A DNA stretch of 38,571 bases from Corallococcus sicarius (GCF_003611735.1 NZ_RAWG01000066.1:1-38571), one strand, 5' to 3'; counted from the first letter of the stretch, positions 6,866 through 15,511 are shown. Translations and numbers: made by a program. The notes: generated by a model not told the origin, from the letters alone.

Positions 6866-9166
6866 CTACTTGCAGGTGAACGACCAGCGGCAGGTGCCGG
6901 ACGCGCACTCGCGATCGCTGGAGCACACCGCGCCCCGGCTGCGCTTGTTCATGCACTTGCCGGAGTGGGTCCCCCAGCCGCAGAACTGGCCCGAGCCGCA
7001 GTGCGAGTCGCTGTCGCACAGGCAGCTTCCGGTGGGGTTCACGTAGCAGTCCGCGCTGCAGCGGTCGGTGGTGCACTCGTTGTCGGACTTGCACGTCTGT
7101 CCAAGCGTCTTGGAGCGCGGCGTGTAGCACCAGCCCACCGCGTCGAAGCAGCCACCGCACGCACCGGAGAGGCATTGGCCGTCACGGCCGCAGGAGGTGC
7201 CGTCCGTCTTGCGGTCCACGCAGTCGTTGTCGCCCGGGGTGCCGGGGATTTCGTCCTGGCAGTAGCGGGAGCTGCCGCAGTCGCCGTCGTCGTTGCACAC
7301 GCAGCGGCCGTCGAAGGTGGCGCAGAGGACGGAGGTGCACTGCTCGGTCTGGCACTCGTCATCGAAGCGGCAGCCCTGCCCCACCGTCTTGGAGTCCGGC
7401 GCGTAGGGCTTGCCGCACACGATGGGGTAGGCCTGCTCACGGTCGGAGCGCGGCACCCACGGCAGGACGCCGCTGGTGTCGATGTCCGTCGCCGCGTCCG
7501 CCATGCCGGTGCGCGCGCTGCTCGCGGTGCGCTCCCACATCTGGATGAACAGCTCCGCGGAGCGGGCCAGGGGCGTGGTGTCCGCGCCCAGGTTCGTCAC
7601 GTCCTGGAGCAGGTCGGGCAGGAGGCCCACGTGGGCCAGGCCCCGCTCGTCGAACGGGGTGCCCAGCCGGCCCGGGGACTTCAGCTCCTGCTGGTGGGCC
7701 TGCGCGTCGGCCTCCGCCTTGAAGCCGGCGGAGCACGCGCCGTGGGGGCCGAAGCGGGGGCGGGTCTGCTGGATGAAGCCGTTGAAGTCCGCGCCGAAGC
7801 CCATGTTGACCTTGAGCCCCTGGCGGCCGAACTCATACGCCTGCGCGAAGGAGCGGCTGGAGCCCTGACAGTCATTGGCGATGTTCGCGGGCGTGTACGT
7901 GCGCGTCTCGTCGTGCGCGGTGCGCAGGCCGAACATGCCGCCGGTGCGGCGGAGCATCTGCACGACCCAGGCGGGGGTGGTCTTCTCGTGCTCCGCGAGC
8001 TTGCCGTTCATCACCTCGCGGAAGTGGCCGTGGCTGATGTAGAGCGGGTAGTAGCGGTTCTGCTCGGCGACGGCGTAGGCATCCCGCACGCCCTTCTCCG
8101 ACACGTGGGCCAGGTCGATGAGCATGCCCTTGTCCATCATCGCCTGGAGGAGCTGCTGACCGTCGGGCGTGAGGCCGCGCACGTTGCGGCACTGCGAGTC
8201 CACGTCGAAGCCCAGGGTGAGGCCTCCGACGGTGAGGCCGCAGTCGGTGTCGATGTGGCAGTTCTCCAGGAACTGCGCGGCCTGGAAGATGGCGTTGTGA
8301 GGGGCCGCGCCGCCGAAGCGGTTGTCCAGCTGGTGTACGGGCTGGAGGGTGCGCACGCCCAGCGCGTGGAAGCGCTCCAGCTCCGTGCGCCAGTCCTTCG
8401 TCCCGAAGAGCTTGCTGGTCTCGATGGAGAGGACCATGGCGAGCCTGCCCTGGGTGATGATCCGCCGCGCGTCCGCGGGCGACAGGGCGATCTCCGCCCA
8501 GTCATTGGCGGCGTCGAAGGCGCGGGCCCTCTGGAGTTGCACCTCCACGTCCGTCATCTCGTCGCAGGGGCGGTTGCGGTTCTGCGGAGGCAGGGCCTCG
8601 CAGAGGAAGCCGTTGCTGACGGCGGACACGACGACGAGCGACAGGCCGCCCTGGTGCGCCTGCTTGAGCCAGCCGCCCCAGGACTGCTGGTGGGCGATGG
8701 TGTCCCAGCGGGGCCACTCGGAGCCGGGGTGGCGGCGGCCCAGGTGGAGGCCGGTGTCGCCTTCCGTGCCTTCAATCTTGCCGAGGAACTCCGAGGCCAC
8801 CGCGCCCGCGACGCCGAAGAACTGGGACAGGACGGGGACGTTGCTCAAGTCCACGCCGCCGGAGTTGGGGCACAGGTTGAGCAGGCCGCTCAGGTCCATG
8901 CGGACGCGGGCGTGGTCGCTCTCCGGGAAGCCGCCGTCACAGGTGTCCAGCGAGCCGTTGACGCCGCCGTGGAACCAGCCGCCGCCGAAGGCCTCCTCCG
9001 CGAACATGTGGTGGTGGAGCTCCGCGAACCCGGGCACCTCCACGCCCTGCTTCTGGGACACGGGCCTGGGAGGGGGCTCCACGTCCTCGACGGGAGCACA
9101 GGACAGGGAGGCGGCCAGGGACAGGGCCAGGGTGCTCCAGCGGAACCACGGGAGGGGGTGGGTCAA
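6866..9166 (-). CDS. M19 dipeptidase-like lipoprotein with Cys-rich C-terminal repeats
   Basis: A 766-residue protein. The signal peptide ends in the lipobox SLSC (Cys23). The catalytic part resembles the renal/membrane dipeptidase (M19) TIM-barrel: metal-ligand-like HHH at 51-53 (FAELHHHMF), a bridging-Glu candidate in SIETSK (E249), DLAHVSE (H354), SHGH (H379), and GADFNGF in place of the usual SDFDG. Large inserts make it longer than ordinary dipeptidases. The last 180 or so residues are Cys-rich units with spacing such as CxFDDECxTEQC and CKSDNECTTDRC, similar to Dickkopf-type or myxobacterial Cys-rich repeats. The start is TTG at 9166 with GGAG 5 bp upstream; no in-frame ATG precedes the signal peptide. 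Surface location and peptide substrate are inferred. Confidence 0.8.
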   Translation of the reverse strand: MTHPLPWFRWSTLALSLAASLSCAPVEDVEPPPRPVSQKQGVEVPGFAELHHHMFAEEAFGGGWFHGGVNGSLDTCDGGFPESDHARVRMDLSGLLNLCPNSGGVDLSNVPVLSQFFGVAGAVASEFLGKIEGTEGDTGLHLGRRHPGSEWPRWDTIAHQQSWGGWLKQAHQGGLSLVVVSAVSNGFLCEALPPQNRNRPCDEMTDVEVQLQRARAFDAANDWAEIALSPADARRIITQGRLAMVLSIETSKLFGTKDWRTELERFHALGVRTLQPVHQLDNRFGGAAPHNAIFQAAQFLENCHIDTDCGLTVGGLTLGFDVDSQCRNVRGLTPDGQQLLQAMMDKGMLIDLAHVSEKGVRDAYAVAEQNRYYPLYISHGHFREVMNGKLAEHEKTTPAWVVQMLRRTGGMFGLRTAHDETRTYTPANIANDCQGSSRSFAQAYEFGRQGLKVNMGFGADFNGFIQQTRPRFGPHGACSAGFKAEADAQAHQQELKSPGRLGTPFDERGLAHVGLLPDLLQDVTNLGADTTPLARSAELFIQMWERTASSARTGMADAATDIDTSGVLPWVPRSDREQAYPIVCGKPYAPDSKTVGQGCRFDDECQTEQCTSVLCATFDGRCVCNDDGDCGSSRYCQDEIPGTPGDNDCVDRKTDGTSCGRDGQCLSGACGGCFDAVGWCYTPRSKTLGQTCKSDNECTTDRCSADCYVNPTGSCLCDSDSHCGSGQFCGWGTHSGKCMNKRSRGAVCSSDRECASGTCRWSFTCK

Positions 9167-9300
9167 GCACTCTCCAGAATGAGGGAAGCACCCACATGCG
9201 ACGACTTGGACACAGTGTTCAAGACGCAGGTCCCAGGGTGTGTCCGATAGGGGGCGAAGCCGGCCGGCCGGGCAGCCGGAGGCTCCTCCCCCGGGCCCTC

Positions 9301-9400
9301 TATCTACTCACGGCCTGGGCGGGCTCTCAGGGCATCTTCTTTCAAATCAAGATGTTACGTGCTCGTATGCCCTGAATATCTACTCACGTATCTACTCATG
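9301..9400 (+). repeat. Three 12-bp direct repeats (TATCTACTCAYG) before the HipA-like gene
   Basis: Copies are at 9301-9312 (TATCTACTCACG), 9377-9388 (identical) and 9389-9400 (TATCTACTCATG). The last two are tandem, and the final copy contains the proposed ATG start codon. The spacer 9340-9380 is clearly AT-richer than its surroundings and probably contains the promoter. Iterated sites overlapping a start codon suggest an operator, possibly bound by the N-terminal DNA-binding domain of the gene product. Confidence 0.6.
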
Positions 9401-10711
9401 AGCGCCCCTCCCCAGTTCCTGGACGTCCTCCAGCGCCTCCAGCCGGTGCGGACCGAAGCGCTCCAGGAGCACTTCGGCGTTTCGCAGCAGACCCTGTCGC
9501 GGTGGCTCAAGGCCGCGGGCGCCCGGGTGTGCCGGATGGGGCGGACCCGGGGTGCCCTGTATGCCCGGACGCGTGAGGTGCCGAGGCTGGGGACCTGGGT
9601 TCCCATCCACCGGGTGGACGAGACGGGCCAGCTTCATCGGGAAGGCGCGCTCCACGTCCTGTCCCCTGGAGGGACGTGGATGGAGGAGGACCGGGGCCTC
9701 GGGCAGCGCTTCGAAGGACTGCCTCCCTTCGCGGAGGAGATGAGTCCCCAGGGCTACATGGGCCGAGGCTTCCGCGAGCGGCACCCGGACCTGGCGCTCC
9801 CTCCGCGCACGACGGACTGGAACGATGATCAGGTGCTCATCGCCCTGGCCCGGCGCGGAGAGGACTGCACGGGGGACCTCATCCTGGGTGAGGAATCCCT
9901 GAGCCGGTACCTCGCCACGCAGGTCCAGGAGGTCCACCGCGACAGCTACCCAGAACGGGCGAGGACCTTCCTGGCGGAGGGCACGGGGTCCTCCGCGGGA
10001 GGCGAGCAGCCGAAGTTCGCCGTCTACTCCGGGGGCCGGCATGTGCTGGTGAAGTTCGCGGATGCGAGCGCGGGCAGCGCGGGACAGCGGTGGCGGGACC
10101 TGCTCGCGTGCGAGCACCTCGCGCTGGAGTCGGCCCGCGCGGCGGGATTCGACGCGGCCCGGACGCAGTGGTTCGACCTGCGGGACCACCGGTTCCTGGA
10201 GAGTGAGCGGTTCGACAGGGTGGGCCTTCGGGGAAGGCGCGCCCTGCTGTCATTGCGCGCCATCGACAACGAATACATCGGGTCGGGGGGGAGCTGGACG
10301 GAGGTGGCGCTGCGCCTGCTGGCCGAGCGTCGTCTCTCTGGTGAAGACGTCCGGCGGATCCGCTGGCTCGACACGTTCGGTCAGCTCATTGGCAACACCG
10401 ACCGGCACCTCGGCAATGTCTCCTGCTTCGTGGAGTCTTCCGGGCGGTTCCGGCTCGCGCCCCTCTACGACATGCTGCCCATGGTCTTCGCTCCGGATGG
10501 CGCGCACCTGGTCGAGCGAACCTTCAGGCCTGCCCCGCCAACGGCACACAACCTGGATGTCTGGTCAGACGCCGCCCGTCATGCGCTGGCGTACTGGGAC
10601 ACGCTCATCGCATCCGGGGACTTGAGCGAGGACTTCCGCCAGCGCTGCGTCATCTGCCGGGAACAGCTCGCGGCGCTCATCGCCCGCGTGCCGCTTCACG
10701 GCACCGTCTGA
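9398..10711 (+). CDS. HipA-family Ser/Thr kinase, YjjJ-like, with N-terminal HTH
   Basis: 437 residues from the ATG at 9398; a GTG at 9359 would add 13 residues, YLLTYLLM of them encoded by the repeats. The N-terminal 50 residues form a helix-turn-helix (VRTEALQEHFGVSQQTLSRWL). The kinase core has the ATP-loop-like GGEQPKF (201-207), catalytic-loop NTDRHLGN (333-340, D335 as catalytic base) and APLYDML (metal-binding D358). This layout, with an HTH fused to a HipA core and no separate HipB gene, matches YjjJ of E. coli. HipA kinases phosphorylate translation factors such as tRNA synthetases; the substrate here is unknown. The gene overlaps the convergent capA-like gene by 16 bp. No Shine-Dalgarno is visible before 9398, so translation may be leaderless. 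Confidence 0.85.
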   Translation: MSAPPQFLDVLQRLQPVRTEALQEHFGVSQQTLSRWLKAAGARVCRMGRTRGALYARTREVPRLGTWVPIHRVDETGQLHREGALHVLSPGGTWMEEDRGLGQRFEGLPPFAEEMSPQGYMGRGFRERHPDLALPPRTTDWNDDQVLIALARRGEDCTGDLILGEESLSRYLATQVQEVHRDSYPERARTFLAEGTGSSAGGEQPKFAVYSGGRHVLVKFADASAGSAGQRWRDLLACEHLALESARAAGFDAARTQWFDLRDHRFLESERFDRVGLRGRRALLSLRAIDNEYIGSGGSWTEVALRLLAERRLSGEDVRRIRWLDTFGQLIGNTDRHLGNVSCFVESSGRFRLAPLYDMLPMVFAPDGAHLVERTFRPAPPTAHNLDVWSDAARHALAYWDTLIASGDLSEDFRQRCVICREQLAALIARVPLHGTV

Positions 10712-12039
10712 GCCGTAAGTCCCACCGCGCCATCCTCGCGTCGCCGCAGCTCCGGGGTGGCCACGCGGAACTCCGCGGGCAGCATTCGCAGGATGCGCTC
10801 ACGGCGATACTTCGCGCTCACCAGCCGTTGCTCCAGCGCGGCCTTCTCCGTCCGTGTCGCCTTGTCCGGCGGCCCGGCACGCTGGGCCAGCGCGGCCAAC
10901 CTGCGGGACACCTCTTCCAGTTCGCGGTCGATGAGCACTGGCTGGATGTTGCGGCGTGCCTTGGCCTTGCGGCCGGTGGCGTTGTTTTCAATCCAGACCG
11001 GCAACACCGCCACGTCTCCCAGCGCCACCGGAGTCCCGGGCTCCGCCCGCGTCACCCCTACTCGCAGCAGCAGCGAGTCCCGCTTGTCGCCCTCCGTGCC
11101 TGTCCTGCCGGTGGCGTGCTTGTAGAAGCGCCCCTGGTTCGCCACCAGGTTGCCCAGTGAGTACGCGATGAGTCCCCGCCGTCCGGACTTCGTCGTGTAC
11201 GCCTCCAACGGCTGGAGCACGTGCGGATGGTGCCCGATGACCGCGAACGCTCCCGCCTCCAGGAAGGCCTGTCCCAGCTTCCGGTCCAGCTCGTGCGGCG
11301 TGTCCGCGTACTCCTGCCCCCAGTGCCCCATCACGAACAGCGCGTCACACTTCGCCGCTGCGGCGCGCACCCGCTCCACCGCCTCCTCCTCCCGCAGCCC
11401 CCTGCGATCCGGGTGCCTCGGATAGGTCACCAGCGCCGCGTGCGGTGCGTTCGCATCCTTCGGGTTGAAGAAGCCATTCAGGCTCCGCGTGAAGGAGAGG
11501 AAGCCCAGCCGCACCCCTCGAACCTCCATGAACACTGGCGCCCAGGCCGCGTCTCGCGTGGCCCCCGTGCCCACGTGCCGCAGGCCCGCTGCGTCCAGGT
11601 GGCGCAGCGTCTCCACCATGCCCTCCGGGCGCTGATCCCTCGCGTGGTTGTTGCCCGTGGACACCAGCTTCACGCCCGCCCCCACCAGCGCCTGCACCAT
11701 CGCCGGCGGCGCGTTGAAGACCAGCTCCTGCGTCACCGCCTTGCGCTCGTCCGTCACGGGCGTCTCCAGGTTCACCACGCCCACGTCCGCCGTGCGCAGC
11801 ACGTCCGACAGCGGCCCGAAGACGTGATCCCAGCCCTCGTGGTTGAGCGACGGCGCCACGCCTCCCCCGGGCGGCACCGCTCCACGCCTCGCATGGGCCT
11901 TCGCCACCGACTTCACCTCGCCGTGCGGAATCACGTCCCCGCCGAAGACGAGCTCCACGCGCACGGGCGCCGCCATCCCCACCAGCGGCATCAGCCACAG
12001 CAGGAGCACTGCAACCCCACGGCGTGACTCACCCGCCAC
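10696..12039 (-). CDS. CapA-family metallophosphatase-like secreted protein
   Basis: 447 residues from GTG 12039. This start is preferred because GGGAG lies 4 bp upstream; the longer frame begins with TTG at 12057. An N-terminal hydrophobic segment (about 8-24) is a signal peptide or anchor. CapA/PgsA-type calcineurin-like motifs are present: GGDVIPHG (33-40), NLETPVT (90-96), NNHARD (130-135), HWGQEY (239-244) and GHHPHV (269-274). Relatives act in poly-gamma-glutamate capsule synthesis, but no capB/capC partners are here, so the role is open. The start overlaps the end of the upstream methyltransferase gene by 11 bp, indicating translational coupling. Confidence 0.85.
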   Translation of the reverse strand: MAGESRRGVAVLLLWLMPLVGMAAPVRVELVFGGDVIPHGEVKSVAKAHARRGAVPPGGGVAPSLNHEGWDHVFGPLSDVLRTADVGVVNLETPVTDERKAVTQELVFNAPPAMVQALVGAGVKLVSTGNNHARDQRPEGMVETLRHLDAAGLRHVGTGATRDAAWAPVFMEVRGVRLGFLSFTRSLNGFFNPKDANAPHAALVTYPRHPDRRGLREEEAVERVRAAAAKCDALFVMGHWGQEYADTPHELDRKLGQAFLEAGAFAVIGHHPHVLQPLEAYTTKSGRRGLIAYSLGNLVANQGRFYKHATGRTGTEGDKRDSLLLRVGVTRAEPGTPVALGDVAVLPVWIENNATGRKAKARRNIQPVLIDRELEEVSRRLAALAQRAGPPDKATRTEKAALEQRLVSAKYRRERILRMLPAEFRVATPELRRREDGAVGLTAQTVP

Positions 12040-12793
12040 GAGGCTCCCGTACGCCAATCACCACATCGCGATTCCACGGGTCGCGCCGGGTCGTCGCGGG
12101 ACAGCCCGCCTCCTGCATCCACTGGAGCCAGTCCTCGCGCCGGAACAAGCCGCTGCGATGCCGTTCCTGCGACATGCTCACCGTCCCGTCCGCCTCGCGC
12201 ATCACGTACGCGAACGCCGTCTCGAAGGTCTCGTCCTCCGGATCCGGATCCCACGACCACATGAGGTAGCGCATCGCGCGCCCGTTCGGCCCGTCGTGGC
12301 CTCCCGACTCGGTGACGGACTCGAACGTGTCCCGCACGCAGTCCGGCAGCAGCACCACCGCGCCTCCGGGCCGGCAGTGCTCCACCGCCGTCCGCACCGT
12401 CGCCCACGCGGACTCCCGGTCCGTCGCGTACATGATGGCGTCGTGCACCATCACCCGGTCGAACGTGCGCCCCAATCGCAGGGACGTCATGTCCCCCACC
12501 AGGTGCTCACACTCCGGGTTGATGGCGCGGCTGACCTCCAGCATCCCCGGCGCGCGGTCCGTCAACGTCAGCGCGTAGTGGGCCTTCAGATGGAAGGCCA
12601 TGCTCCCACCGCCCGAACCCAACTCCAGCATCGTGCGCGCAGGCCCCTCCGCCGCCGTGCGCAGGATGCCGAGCAGGTCCGCCGCCTCCTCCACGTACTC
12701 CTCCGGCGGCGAGAACAGCGGCCACCAGGACGCGAGGTCCGCGTAGAGCTGCGGCTGCTCCGGTGGCGGCGGAATCACGGTGCGCAAGGCCAT
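12029..12793 (-). CDS. Class I SAM-dependent methyltransferase
   Basis: A 254-residue protein with motif I LELGSGGGS (56-64), acidic D79 ending the second strand (LTLTDR), GDMTSLRL (motif II region) and a C-terminal beta hairpin rich in basic residues. It contains neither a signal peptide nor a membrane segment, so it is cytoplasmic. The substrate cannot be told from sequence. It is the first gene of a two-gene unit with the capA-like gene, whose start lies inside its last codons. Confidence 0.85.
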   Translation of the reverse strand: MALRTVIPPPPEQPQLYADLASWWPLFSPPEEYVEEAADLLGILRTAAEGPARTMLELGSGGGSMAFHLKAHYALTLTDRAPGMLEVSRAINPECEHLVGDMTSLRLGRTFDRVMVHDAIMYATDRESAWATVRTAVEHCRPGGAVVLLPDCVRDTFESVTESGGHDGPNGRAMRYLMWSWDPDPEDETFETAFAYVMREADGTVSMSQERHRSGLFRREDWLQWMQEAGCPATTRRDPWNRDVVIGVREPRGG

Positions 12794-12869
12794 GGACGAC
12801 CCTCGGCTCGAAGAGTGGTCTGGCTTTGTACCGCCCGGACAGCGGGGACGTCCATGACGCCCCCGCCGG

Positions 12870-12891
12870 AGTCCGCCGGCCCTACCGGACT
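12870..12891 (-). terminator. Hairpin downstream of the golvesin gene
   Basis: A 6-bp inverted repeat (AGTCCG / CGGACT, 10-nt loop) lies about 20 bp beyond the stop of the golvesin-domain gene. There is no T run, so this is a weak candidate. Confidence 0.3.
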
Positions 12892-12909
12892 ACCTACTGC
12901 ACTCCCGAG

Positions 12910-14355
12910 CTAGCGAACCTGGATGGCGTCCGCGACGACGTAGGTGCCCGCCGTGACCCAGCGGCTCAGCTGCACCTTGTTCCAGCCCGCCGGGAAGCTC
13001 CATGTGCCCAGCGTGTTCCACCGGGCCCCGTTGATCGTCTGGTTCACCTTCACGTTCGCCAGCTGCGTGCCCGTGGCGCTGGTGACGATGAAGGGCGCGG
13101 CCGTGGAGCGGTCCGTCGCCGCCGTCCACCACGCGTCCACCGTCTTCGTGCCCGCCGCCGACAGGTAGAAGTAGAACGTCGCCGGCTCCGACACCGCCGC
13201 GCCCGGGGACACCAGGTAGCTGCTGCCGTAGTAGCCCGCCACGTTCGTGGACGACGCCCAGCTCGCGCCCGTGAGCTGGATGTAGCCCTTCGTCTGGTCG
13301 TTGTTCGCGTTGTTGCTGTCAATCACCAGCCCCGTGGGCGTGCCGCCGCCCGACGTCCACAGGTACGTCACGTCCACCCAGTCGTTGTTCGACATCCCCA
13401 GGTCCGTCCAGAACGTCCCGTCCGCCAGGTCGATGCCCGCGGGGTTCGACGGACGCCGCCCGAACTGATCCAACCCGCCGTTGAAGCCATCCTGATACGC
13501 GGCCTGCGCCTCAGGCTTGCCCTGCGGCAAGGCCTTCCACATCTCGCGCACGGCGGAGGGATTCCAATAGTCATCCTTCGTGTTCCAGGGGCCCACGTCC
13601 CAGACAGACGTCGTCGTGCACTTCGCCGTCTTCGCGTAGCAGACACGCACCTGGTACTCGGAGCCCCCGTTCGACGCGAGCCCCCGGCGCGACGGCAGCG
13701 CCGCGAAGCGGTCGTAGCTCTTGATGACATGGCCGTTGGCCGTCGTGCCGCCCACCAATCCCTCTCGGGTGGCGTAGACGCGGTAGGTCAGCGCCGCCAG
13801 CGGCTGGAGCCCCTGCTCGGCGTCACTCCCCTCCCGCCAGCCCTCCAGGCTCAGCTCCTGCACCACCGGGCCCCGGCCGCGCTCGTCCGCCACGAGCGCC
13901 AGCCGCACCTGCACCTCCGTGCCCGCGCGGGGCAGCCGCACGGCCTCGCCTGCGTTGGAGGTGCGCCACTCGCTCCAGGCGCCACCGGGCACGCGGACGC
14001 GCACGTCCACCTCCACGCCCGTGCCCAGGGCCTGCGTGGCCTGGAGCCGGGGCTGGAACGTGTCCACGGGCTCGGGCAGCGTGCGCGCCGGGAACGTGTA
14101 GAGGCCGGTGAGCCGGTTCAGCCCTTCCGGCCGGCGCATCACGCCGTTGGGCTCGTAGAGCAACCCGTCCCGCGTGCGCACCAGCTCGCCCGTGCCCTCG
14201 CCCACGGACAGGTCCTCCGTCCAGCGCTGGGCCGCCGCCCGGAGCAGCTCCGGAGCAGGCGGAGCCGAGGGAGCAGGCTCCGCGGCCGCGCCCCCTTGCG
14301 CGAACACCGCACCCAACATCACCGCCATCAGTGTGGACCGCCACGACGCGCGCAT
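12910..14355 (-). CDS. Secreted protein with C-terminal golvesin-like domain
   Basis: 481 residues from ATG 14355, which has GGGAG 8 bp upstream and begins directly with a signal peptide (RASWRSTLMAVMLGAVFAQG). About residues 30-180 are beta-rich repeats of unknown type. The middle (about 185-320) contains YATREGLVGGTTANGHVIK and SVWDVGPWN, reminiscent of a double-psi beta-barrel. The last 140 residues (DSNN..., GYYGSSYLVSP, TYVVADAIQV) match the golvesin/xanthan-lyase carbohydrate-binding-like C-terminal domain. It is likely exported and binds or remodels cell-wall or exopolysaccharide material. Catalytic residues are not evident. Confidence 0.75.
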   Translation of the reverse strand: MRASWRSTLMAVMLGAVFAQGGAAAEPAPSAPPAPELLRAAAQRWTEDLSVGEGTGELVRTRDGLLYEPNGVMRRPEGLNRLTGLYTFPARTLPEPVDTFQPRLQATQALGTGVEVDVRVRVPGGAWSEWRTSNAGEAVRLPRAGTEVQVRLALVADERGRGPVVQELSLEGWREGSDAEQGLQPLAALTYRVYATREGLVGGTTANGHVIKSYDRFAALPSRRGLASNGGSEYQVRVCYAKTAKCTTTSVWDVGPWNTKDDYWNPSAVREMWKALPQGKPEAQAAYQDGFNGGLDQFGRRPSNPAGIDLADGTFWTDLGMSNNDWVDVTYLWTSGGGTPTGLVIDSNNANNDQTKGYIQLTGASWASSTNVAGYYGSSYLVSPGAAVSEPATFYFYLSAAGTKTVDAWWTAATDRSTAAPFIVTSATGTQLANVKVNQTINGARWNTLGTWSFPAGWNKVQLSRWVTAGTYVVADAIQVR

Positions 14356-14397
14356 GTCTGGACTCCCGGGAATGGTGAAAACCACCTACCCGGACAT

Positions 14398-14427
14398 ATC
14401 CTAAATTCCTTCTTTCTCGGAACTCAA
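14398..14427 (-). promoter_or_regulatory. Possible sigma-70 promoter of the golvesin gene
   Basis: On the minus strand TTGAGT (14427-14422) and TAGGAT (14403-14398) are separated by 18 bp in an AT-richer patch 40-70 bp upstream of the start. The -35 box overlaps the stop codon of the upstream lipoprotein gene. Confidence 0.4.
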
Positions 14428-14744
14428 GAGCCGTCGCAGGCCTGGTACTTCACGGGCAGCGAGCACCCCGCCATGGCGCAGTCCGGCGACGCCGCCGCCT
14501 GCTTGTCCCGGGCGATGACGGCCTGGAGGGACTCGCCTCCCAGGCACTTCACTTGCGGCTCTACGCCCGGGCAGCAACCACAGCCACAGGCCGTGTACGA
14601 GTCGCCCTTCAGCTCGGGCTCCGGAGCCGGCTCCGGAGCGACCGCCGGGGACGCGTCCGGGGCCGGAGCAGCGGATTCGGGACGGGAGGTCTGGGAGACA
14701 CAGCCCACCGACAGGAGCAGCCACACCGGGACAAGCATTCGCAT
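14424..14744 (-). CDS. Small Cys-rich lipoprotein
   Basis: A 106-residue protein with signal peptide and lipobox LLSVGC (Cys15). A Pro/Ala/Glu-rich linker (about 20-45) follows, then a compact Cys-rich domain with ACGCGCCPG, KCLGG, DCAMAGC and a terminal ACDG. No family is recognised. It begins 15 bp after the stop codon of the truncated upp fragment, so before the island arrived it was probably the gene immediately downstream of upp. Confidence 0.65.
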   Translation of the reverse strand: MRMLVPVWLLLSVGCVSQTSRPESAAPAPDASPAVAPEPAPEPELKGDSYTACGCGCCPGVEPQVKCLGGESLQAVIARDKQAAASPDCAMAGCSLPVKYQACDGS

Positions 14745-14759
14745 GTCCCGGAGGATGAC

Positions 14760-14932
14760 CTATTTCGTACCGAAGAGGCGGTCTCCCGCGTCGCCCAGGC
14801 CCGGCAGGATGTAGCCGTGCGCGTCCAGCCGATCGTCGATGGCGGCGGTGAAGACATGCACATCGGGGTGGTGCTCGTGCAGGTTCGCGAGGCCCTTGGG
14901 ACACGCGAGCAGACACACGAAGCGCAGGCTCC
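14760..14932 (-). pseudogene. Truncated 3' fragment of upp (uracil phosphoribosyltransferase)
   Basis: It encodes the last 56 residues of UPRT, ending [17 protein letters not shown] and a stop codon. The peptide differs from the intact copy (residues 156-211 of the gene at 25443-26078) at only two positions (Glu to Lys, Arg to His). At DNA level I count 10 differences in 173 bp, about 94% identity and mostly synonymous. It has no start codon or PRPP-binding loop and cannot be functional. Similarity ends abruptly near 14932. This may be the displaced native 3' end, since the next gene downstream (the lipoprotein at 14744) sits only 15 bp away. Confidence 0.9.
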
Positions 14933-14990
14933 TGCGACGTGCGTGCAACGTGGCTCACCGCGCATCGGCGCGCAGGGCCGCCGCTGTCGG

Positions 14991-15260
14991 TCAGGCTTGC
15001 TCAAGAGGCTGGAACAGTTCGCGCACGAACTGCCCGCGAACCAATCGCGTGAGCTGTTTGCTGCGCTCCGCCTCGGCCACCAGCCCGCTGAATACCTGCA
15101 CCCTGGCGACGTCGTTCGCACCAAGCTCCTCGGCCAACGCAACCAGTGATGCGGTAGGGCGTGCTTCGGCAAAGGCGGTCAGCGAGTCGTAACCGTGCTC
15201 GCGGACGCGCTCGTATAGGCCGGCCTTCCAGTTTCCCTTCCAGGATCGTCCGTCAGTCAT
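14991..15260 (-). pseudogene. Internally deleted copy of the putative immunity gene
   Basis: An 89-residue reading frame. Its first 82 residues are about 85% identical to the copy ending at 19778 and clearly related to the intact 155-residue gene at 19870-20337 (shared LYERVRE.G..SL.AFAEARP, K..TRLVR..VREL). After VREL it jumps to PLEQA and a stop. The DNA around that stop (GTCAGGCTT and the following CGACAGCG on the other strand) matches the area around the stop of the intact gene, so about 65 codons have been lost. It lacks the conserved C-terminal GWRPLGPDDELLRTL and is probably non-functional. Its ATG overlaps the TGA of the frame upstream (ATGA). Confidence 0.65.
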
Positions 15261-15496
15261 CGCCCCTCCCTGAGATGGAGGACGAGGGCGGCATCGTTCC
15301 CGCCTTCCCGCCGCTGCGCCAGGACGACATCCCCACGGAGCCGAGGCCCGGCGCGCTGCGCGTCGCGAAGCACTGACTCCCGCTGGCCCGACGCAGCCGG
15401 CACCCCTTTCCCCTCACCCCTGAGCAGCAACGCACAGCCGGCCAGTGCCGGGCTGAACGTCAGACGTGTGTCCTTTACTCCCCTCGCTGGGGGCAT
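15257..15496 (-). pseudogene. Possible remnant of a toxin C-terminus upstream of the deleted immunity copy
   Basis: A 79-residue open frame whose TGA overlaps the ATG of the immunity relic as ATGA, the same junction seen for the intact toxin-tip/immunity pair at 20334-20337. The last 40 residues (ESVLRDAQRAGP, then DVVLAQRREGG, then ALVLHLREGR) look protein-like but I cannot assign a family. The upstream part runs into the probable promoter region of the plus-strand toxin operon. I suggest a decayed toxin tip; it could also be chance. The rest of 15261-15511 is the leader of the plus-strand operon. Confidence 0.3.
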
Positions 15497-15511
15497 TCAC
15501 AGGAGGTGTGT

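Noticed and set aside
9167-9397. A HipB-type antitoxin gene beside the HipA-like gene
   Set aside because: The gap contains no frame with an HTH; the HTH is fused to the kinase instead.
12763-14814. Long plus-strand open frame (683 codons)
   Set aside because: Antisense to the golvesin gene and lipoprotein; composition is Arg/Ala/His-rich with no domain pattern.
14760-14948. A 62-codon frame as an independent small gene
   Set aside because: It is the duplicated end of upp read from a chance TTG; no Shine-Dalgarno or PRPP loop.
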